A stretch of DNA of 64,000 nt, taken from Lytechinus pictus. Its lineage: Eukaryota; Echinodermata; Echinoidea; Temnopleuroida; Toxopneustidae. Under the pieces are notes generated by a model. The model saw only the letters and a list, made by a program, of their open reading frames with translations. It was not told the DNA's origin and ran no database searches. The stretch is taken from NCBI RefSeq assembly GCF_037042905.1, contig NC_087257.1:14172001-14236000 (forward strand), read 5' to 3'. This document shows, piece after piece, positions 61,701-64,000 of the stretch (position 1 is its first letter; each line of letters opens with the position of its first letter). The position numbers were made by a program, and so were the translations under genes.

Positions 61701-62453
61701 ACTGCATTCCTATTTATGGATCCCAATGAAATGGTATAGAACGTGTGTGTAAGGTACTCCTGAAGACGGACAGTCAGGCTGTCCAAAACGTCGAGTCTCT
61801 CTACTACTCATCATCTCTACTCGCCGACTCAAGCCAGCATCTCCTCATTAGCTCTACTACTCAAGCTGTTCTCAACTCACCAATCTTTCCTGGTTTACAG
61901 TCCTTTTCAGGACTACTTTCAAGAAAGAATACTCTACTCTCAAATCTCCACTTTCTCGCCTATCCATTTCTTCTCTTCTTCTATCCACTGTTTCTATAAC
62001 ACTCTACATGGTGTACCGTAAACCACATCAACGATTGTACATGCCACCATGCAAACCTTCAAACAACATTTGTGTAAGGTATGTTTTTATCTTACAATTA
62101 TTCTGAAATTTCTCTTTACAAACAAGGTGCATTGTATAATTCTATGTTATTTTTTGTCTTCATATTTTGGTCCTCACTTTGCATCATTCCCCCTGGCTTT
62201 GTTTTTTTTTTTATTTCAGTAACCAGATGCCCCCCGTTATTCATTCCTGCGAATGGTGAAATTTTGATGAACTCTGGCAGTGGCAGTTGTACCGGCGGGG
62301 CAGTATATGGATCGGAGTGCCAGGTTTCTTGTCTGGATGGTCATGTACTCTCTGAAGACACAGGGGATCAGTCTTTTGTCACCCTCGTTTGCAACAGATC
62401 CAGTTCACTTTCCACAGTTGGAATCTGGAGTGGACAATTGCCAACTTGCAACA
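41430..62453 (+). CDS. Partial multi-exon CCP (sushi)/HYR gene
   Basis: Eleven plus-strand exons give the order CCP-CCP-HYR-CCP-CCP-CCP-CCP-CCP-HYR(split)-CCP. Every exon has an AG acceptor and GT donor. All boundaries are phase 1, except the phase-0 split in the second HYR, so exons can be joined without breaking the frame. CCP and HYR modules are extracellular. Mixed CCP/HYR architectures are known from SVEP1-like matrix proteins and from large echinoderm families. All eight CCPs have six cysteines, not four. Signal peptide, upstream exons, membrane anchor and stop codon were not found, so the gene extends beyond the recognised exons at both sides. Introns carry many mobile elements, including a whole DIRS element. 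Function is inferred as adhesion, matrix or recognition and is not shown by sequence alone. Confidence 0.85.
41628..42858 (+). other. Intron, no further gene
   Basis: It contains a G-run near 41,752-41,764 and AT-rich sequence. No additional CCP or HYR exon was recognised. Confidence 0.5.
42859..43041 (+). CDS. Exon: CCP/sushi module 2
   Basis: The acceptor is TTGGCAAACAG and the donor ACAG|GTGGGT. The 183 nt are phase 1-1. It encodes ITCGPLAHPLHGSVSC..., six Cys, the Gly-Tyr-Gly turn (EQGYGLE), Trp (YGWSG) and a final EC. It is the shortest of the eight modules. Confidence 0.88.
43182..43976. mobile_element. ~795-bp inverted-repeat element with TTAA ends (intron)
   Basis: The left end is TTAACCCTATCTAGGCCGGG. 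The right end is CCCCGGCCTAGATAGAGTTAA, a near-perfect inverse. Internally there are G-runs (43,228-43,252), a C-run (43,944-43,959), GC-rich stretches and an AT-rich centre. TTAA at both borders suggests a TTAA-target family. No transposase frame, so it is non-autonomous. Confidence 0.75.
44255..44385. repeat. Degenerate repeat of AAAACTTGTTTAGGGG
   Basis: Copies lie near 44,261, 44,289, 44,331 (diverged) and 44,363, with spacings of ~30-42 bp. Short minisatellite in the intron. Confidence 0.55.
44889..45493. mobile_element. Fold-back MITE with TTAA ends (copy 2)
   Basis: TTAAAGGGCAAGTCCACCCC on the left and GGGGTGGACTTGTCCTTTAA on the right. It is the same family as 5,071-5,663 but inserted in the opposite orientation: TGCCAATTTGCATACCGACC here is the reverse complement of the 5.2-kb sequence. 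The terminal repeats match better than in copy 1, so it may be younger. Confidence 0.85.
45664..45927 (+). CDS. Exon: HYR module 1 (single exon)
   Basis: The acceptor is TTCCGTTTAG and the donor TCAG|GTAAAA. The 264 nt are phase 1-1. It encodes about 88 residues starting DNESPVLSGC..., then FNWTVPIASDN, the HYR core 'W-x-x-P-x-A-x-D-N', and later YSVTDDNDNIGTCSVLLIV, the 'Y-x-x-x-D-x-x-x-N-x-x-x-C' end. HYR is an Ig-like beta-sandwich found in hyalin and SVEP1-type proteins. Confidence 0.88.
46470..46715. repeat. (GAAA)n microsatellite
   Basis: Nearly pure GAAA with GGAA and GACA interruptions. The long Lys-Glu-Arg frame on plus and the Phe-Leu-Ser frame on minus come from the repeat. A short G-run precedes it (46,400-46,411). 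Confidence 0.9.
46716..48229 (+). other. Intron, nothing recognised
   Basis: AT-rich. Contains palindromic ATATAT-rich sequence around 47,600-47,720 but no exon with a CCP or HYR signature. Confidence 0.4.
48230..48424 (+). CDS. Exon: CCP/sushi module 3
   Basis: The acceptor is AATTCTGCAG and the donor ACAG|GTATCT. The 195 nt are phase 1-1. It encodes IRCDPVPIQVGLQALC..., six Cys, Gly-Tyr-Tyr (CIDGYYLE), Trp (GDWSNP) and a final KC. An upstream open frame continues into the intron but is not coding. Confidence 0.88.
48879..49079 (+). CDS. Exon: CCP/sushi module 4
   Basis: The acceptor is CGATAATTGTAG and the donor GAAG|GTATAG. The 201 nt are phase 1-1, translating to VHCDPAPGIENGFLSFGFC... 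with six Cys, SEGYTIRN and FWIGPGGDGPVC. No in-frame Met lies close upstream, so an ATG-based search misses this exon. Splice sites, phase and cysteine pattern all support it. Confidence 0.88.
49459..50141 (+). mobile_element. Dispersed element, GTCTCGCCTGCACAGC start (copy 1)
   Basis: It starts GTCTCGCCTGCACAGCAGAG, then GGCGCCGCTTTTCCGACGG. It ends TGCGGGCGAGACTGCCAGAG and CCACTTGTTT. The GTCTCGCC/GGCGAGAC words form short inverted repeats near the ends. The middle holds about three diverged ~160-bp units with 'AAAGGTCATTTAGGGTCAAT'. It is the same family and orientation as 62,502-63,611, but shorter. No open frame. Confidence 0.75.
50777..50968 (+). CDS. Exon: CCP/sushi module 5
   Basis: The acceptor is TTATTTCTAG and the donor GAAC|GTAATA. 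The 192 nt are phase 1-1. It encodes QTCDIPPLYAILEVTNGTC..., six Cys, VNGYALKG, Trp (DGSWLQP) and a final EC. It contains one N-glycosylation sequon (Asn-Gly-Thr). Confidence 0.88.
51549..51758 (+). CDS. Exon: CCP/sushi module 6
   Basis: The acceptor is GTGTTTGTAG and the donor GCTG|GTAAGT. The 210 nt are phase 1-1. It encodes ITCPPIPEPMNGGINGC..., six Cys, DIGFKPI (Gly-Phe replacing the usual Gly-Tyr), Trp (GFWNEG) and a final AC. It contains a sequon (Asn-Glu-Ser). Confidence 0.88.
51905..52115. repeat. (AAT/GAT)n microsatellite in intron
   Basis: ATAATGATAATGATAATCAT-type simple repeat. The Asn/Asp-rich frame across it is an artefact. Confidence 0.9.
52476..52682 (+). CDS. Exon: CCP/sushi module 7
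   Basis: The acceptor is TTCTGCTTTCAG and the donor CAAG|GTCTTT. The 207 nt are phase 1-1. It encodes VTCLPLSDPVNGEIESC..., six Cys, DLGYTAQY, Trp (GSWDGI) and a final HC. It carries an insertion of Ser/Thr-rich residues between Cys 2 and 3 with a sequon (Asn-Thr-Ser). Confidence 0.88.
52721..53024. mobile_element. ~300-bp MITE, GGCCCGTATTCTGAA ends
   Basis: TGGCCCGTATTCTGAACTCG at the left is mirrored by CTTCAGAATACGGGCCA at the right. The next ~35 bp (GTTTAAATTAAACCC against its inverse) also pair. It is related to the ends at 26,993-27,140. Non-coding. Confidence 0.8.
53373..53476 (+). CDS. Exon: HYR module 2, N-terminal half
   Basis: The acceptor is CCTCACTCTTAG and the donor CTT|GTAAGT, a consensus donor. 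The 104 nt enter in phase 1 and leave in phase 0. It encodes ETSPDINCPSDRILC... up to LWEPVL, the HYR start (two Cys) through the conserved Trp and Pro. The rest of the domain is in the exon at 61,067. Confidence 0.85.
53977..54251. mobile_element. ~275-bp MITE, GGGCCCCGTCTTAC ends
   Basis: CAGGGCCCCGTCTTACTAAG and TTGATCCAATCAATGGTAAC on the left pair with GTTGCGATTGATTGGATCAA and GTAAGATGGGCCCCTGG on the right, over about 60 bp. It lies in the same intron, just left of the DIRS element. No coding frame. Confidence 0.85.
54340..54494. repeat. DIRS left inverted terminal repeat
   Basis: From AATTTACATCAATAACTGGG through GCAAAAAGGCGTCCATTT. Includes the CGCGCGCGCAG palindrome also found in the right repeat. 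Confidence 0.9.
55465..55840. repeat. Triplicated GGTGGAACCGTGGA motif inside DIRS
   Basis: GGTGGAACCGTGGAGTTGCG (and variants, followed by TCCACGTGCC) occurs at about 55,469, 55,773 and 55,809. GTCCACG partly complements CGTGGA, so each copy can fold. Its role is unknown. It may be a remnant of the 5' coding or packaging region. Confidence 0.6.
56101..56560. repeat. 264-bp tandem repeat inside DIRS
   Basis: The stretch CGCCGTGTCAAACACCAGGC through CACCAGACTCCC (56,101-56,271) recurs at 56,365-56,534 with few changes, and a third partial copy begins near 56,550. More diverged pieces (CACCTGCA..GGTATCCC) continue to ~57,120. Two overlapping long frames run through it because the period is a multiple of three. 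I do not regard them as proven proteins. Confidence 0.75.
60206..60303. repeat. DIRS internal complementary region
   Basis: Bases 60,206-60,247 are the exact reverse complement of 54,340-54,381. Bases 60,248-60,303 are the exact reverse complement of 60,489-60,544. The join at 60,247/60,248 corresponds to the two element ends brought together. Confidence 0.92.
60365..60544. repeat. DIRS right inverted terminal repeat
   Basis: From AAATGGACGCCTTTTTGCGT to GGTAAGTATTTTCAT. It has a ~40-bp outer part not present in the left repeat but represented in the internal complementary region. Confidence 0.9.
60815..60879. repeat. Direct repeat, 36-bp period
   Basis: AGGTCAGAATTCTCTTCAGC plus CTTAGCAC occurs twice, at 60,815 and 60,851. 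Confidence 0.8.
61067..61235 (+). CDS. Exon: HYR module 2, C-terminal half
   Basis: The acceptor is TTCGTAATATTAAG at 61,066 and the donor AAAG|GTTTGA. The 169 nt enter in phase 0 and leave in phase 1, matching the donor at 53,476. It begins ATDAGNS, continuing LWEPVL into the HYR 'W-x-x-P-x-x-A-x-D' core, and ends YQATDVAGNHESCSFTLDV. An alternative start at 61,018 is less likely because it would break the phase and add residues atypical of HYR. Confidence 0.85.
61434..61460. repeat. Poly-C/poly-T/poly-G run
   Basis: C-run, T12-13, then G9: another member of the poly-T to poly-G family. Confidence 0.8.
61756..61796 (+). ncRNA. Hammerhead-ribozyme-like relic
   Basis: ACTC + CTGAAGA + a 6-bp hairpin (GGACAG/CTGTCC with loop TCAGG) + AAAAC + GTC + GAGT. 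CTGANGA, stem II and an A-rich block are in hammerhead order, and ACTC/GAGT could form stem I. Stem III is essentially absent and the expected GAAA is AAAA, so cleavage is doubtful. Such motifs are known in Penelope-like and other retroelements. It may mark a retroelement fragment in this intron. Confidence 0.35.
62220..62453 (+). CDS. Exon: CCP/sushi module 8
   Basis: The acceptor is TTTTTATTTCAG and the donor AACA|GTAAGC. The 234 nt are phase 1-1. It encodes TRCPPLFIPANGEILM..., six Cys, LDGHVLSE (Gly-His at the usual Gly-Tyr), Trp (GIWSGQ) and a final TC. It is the longest of the eight modules, with a Ser-rich insert before the Trp. The last 29 nt and the donor are duplicated at 63,831. 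Confidence 0.87.
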
Positions 62454-62501
62454 GTAAGCAAGGAATTATAAACAAATTTTTATCATGATATATAGGGTTT
62501 T

Positions 62502-63611
62502 TTGTCTCACCTGCATAGCAGAGTGAGACTATAGGCGCCGCTTTTCCGACGGCGGCGGCGTCAACGGCGTCAACACCAAATCTTAACCTGAGGTTAAGTT
62601 TTTGAAATGACAGCATAACTTAGAAAGTATAAGGACCTAGTTCATGAAACTTTGCCATAAGGTTAATCAAGTATTACTGAACATCCTGTCTGAGTTTAGT
62701 GTCACATGACCAAGGTCAAAGGTCATTTAGCGTCAATGAACTTAGACCATGTTGGGGGAATCAACATCAAAATCTTAACTTAAGGTTAAGTTTTTGAAAT
62801 GTCATCATAACTTAGAAAATATATTGACCTAGTTCATGAAACTTATACATAAGGTTAATCAAGTATTATCAAACATCCTGCATGAGTTTCACGTCACATG
62901 ATCCAGGTCAAAGGTCATTTAGGGTCAATGAACTTTGGCCGAATTGGGGGTATCTGTTGAATTACCATCATAACTTTGACAGTTTATGGATCTGATTCAT
63001 GAAACTTGGACATAATAGTAATCAAGTATCACTGAACATCCTGTGCAAGTTTCAGGTCACATAATCAAGGTCAAAGGTCATTTAGGGTCAATGAACTTTG
63101 GCCAAATTGGGGTATTTGTTGAATTACCATCATAACTTTGAAAGTGTCTTGATCTAATTCATAAAACTTGGACATAAGAGTAATCAAGTATCACAGAACA
63201 TCCTGTGCGCATTTTAGGTCACATGACCAAGGTCAAAGGTCATTGAACTATGGCCATAATGGGGGTATCTGTTGAATTACCATCATAACTTTGAAAGTTT
63301 ATGGATCTGACTCGTTAAACTTGGACATAATAGTAATCAAGTATCACTTAACATCCTGTGCGAGTTTCAGGTCACATGATCATGGTCAAAGGTCATGTAA
63401 GTTCAATGAACTTTGGCCACGTTGGGGGTATTTGTTGAATTACCATCATATCTCTGTAAGTGTATTGGTCTAGTTCATAAAACGTGGAAATAAGAGTAAC
63501 CAAGTATCACCAAACATCTTGTGCAAGTTATAGTAGTTTTCAAAATCAGCACTGCTGCTATATTGAATTGTGTGATGCAGGTGAGATCGCCAGAGGCATT
63601 CCACTTGTTTT
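62502..63611 (+). mobile_element. Dispersed element with ~160-bp periodic core (copy 2)
   Basis: It starts TTGTCTCACCTGCATAGCAG and ends GGTGAGATCGCCAGAGGCAT, CCACTTGTTT, as in the copy at 49,459. The core contains five or six units carrying AGGTCAAAGGTCA near 62,713, 62,906, 63,068, 63,229 and 63,383, with GGGTCAATGAACTTTGGCC and TTGTTGAATTACCATCATAA between them. The uninterrupted duplicate downstream (63,860-63,910) shows the site without the insert. Confidence 0.8.
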
Positions 63612-63830
63612 TCTTTTGTTGTATCGATAATGTCACATGAATCTGTGAAAATTTTGTCGGACTTGATAATTGTTTATGGTAAATTTTCTTTGCGCTTTAT
63701 CATTAGAATGATTAATTAAGCATTATTTCATATTGATTTTGAATAATTTTAACACAAGGGAAAGGTGAATTCATTAATTGAATGAATAACATTTACCCTC
63801 ATATTCTACATATGTTCAAAGCCTGTACAT

Positions 63831-63859
63831 CTGGAGTGGACAATTGCCATCTTGCAACA
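63831..63859 (+). pseudogene. Duplicated 3' end of CCP exon 8 with donor
   Basis: These 29 nt match 62,425-62,453 with one mismatch, followed by the same GTAAGCAAGGAATTATAA donor and intron. There is no acceptor or 5' part of the exon, so it is an incomplete exon copy from a local tandem duplication of the exon end plus intron. Confidence 0.85.
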
Positions 63860-64000
63860 GTAAGCAAGGAATTATAACCAACTTTTATCATGAAATAAAT
63901 TGTTTTTTTTTTCTTTTGTTTAATCGATAATGTCATATGAATCTGTGAAAATTCTATCTGATGTGATAATTGTTTAATGTAACTTTTATTTGTGCTATAT

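Overview
This is a repeat-rich, AT-rich animal nuclear sequence with spliced genes, no operons and no ribosome-binding sites. The combination of sushi/HYR exons, DIRS and Ty3/gypsy retroelements, many fold-back elements and long poly-T/poly-G runs points to a marine deuterostome. A sea urchin is my best guess, but this is inference and no single-copy marker proves it.

Layout. (1) 0.5-23 kb: no convincing gene. It holds minisatellites (0.5-1.7 and 1.82-2.04 kb), fold-back elements (5.07, 10.5, 13.1 and 18.7 kb), a motif-periodic repeat field (9.9-12.2 kb), a cluster of AGATCT-type palindromes (15.4-15.96 kb) and poly-T/poly-G runs. (2) 23.3-25.6 kb: weak signs of a minus-strand spliced gene. 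(3) 26.1-28.7 kb: two tandem-repeat fields and a second AGATCT cluster. (4) 29.1-37.3 kb: a composite, broken Ty3/gypsy locus. An LTR end with a proline-tRNA-type primer site leads into one gag relic. A 2.25-kb DNA transposon with about 180-200-bp inverted repeats and an 8-bp target duplication splits that relic. A second gag-protease-integrase-RT module follows, with integrase BEFORE reverse transcriptase (the Gmr1-like order) and RT cut off early. (5) 41.4-62.5 kb: a partial plus-strand gene of at least eleven exons encoding eight CCP/sushi modules, each with six cysteines, and two HYR modules. All exon joins are phase 1 except the split inside the second HYR, which is phase 0. (6) The intron that splits that HYR (53,477-61,066) contains a 6.2-kb DIRS-like element. 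Its inverted terminal repeats and internal complementary region fix both ends at 54,340 and 60,544. (7) 62.5-64 kb: a repeat element with a ~160-bp periodic core, sitting in one copy of a small tandem duplication that also copied the 3' end of the last exon.

The only host gene I support well is the CCP/HYR gene. It probably encodes an extracellular, disulphide-rich adhesion, matrix or immune-recognition protein. Its 5' and 3' ends lie outside the window or were not recognised. Everything else is mobile or repeated DNA, most of it broken or non-coding.
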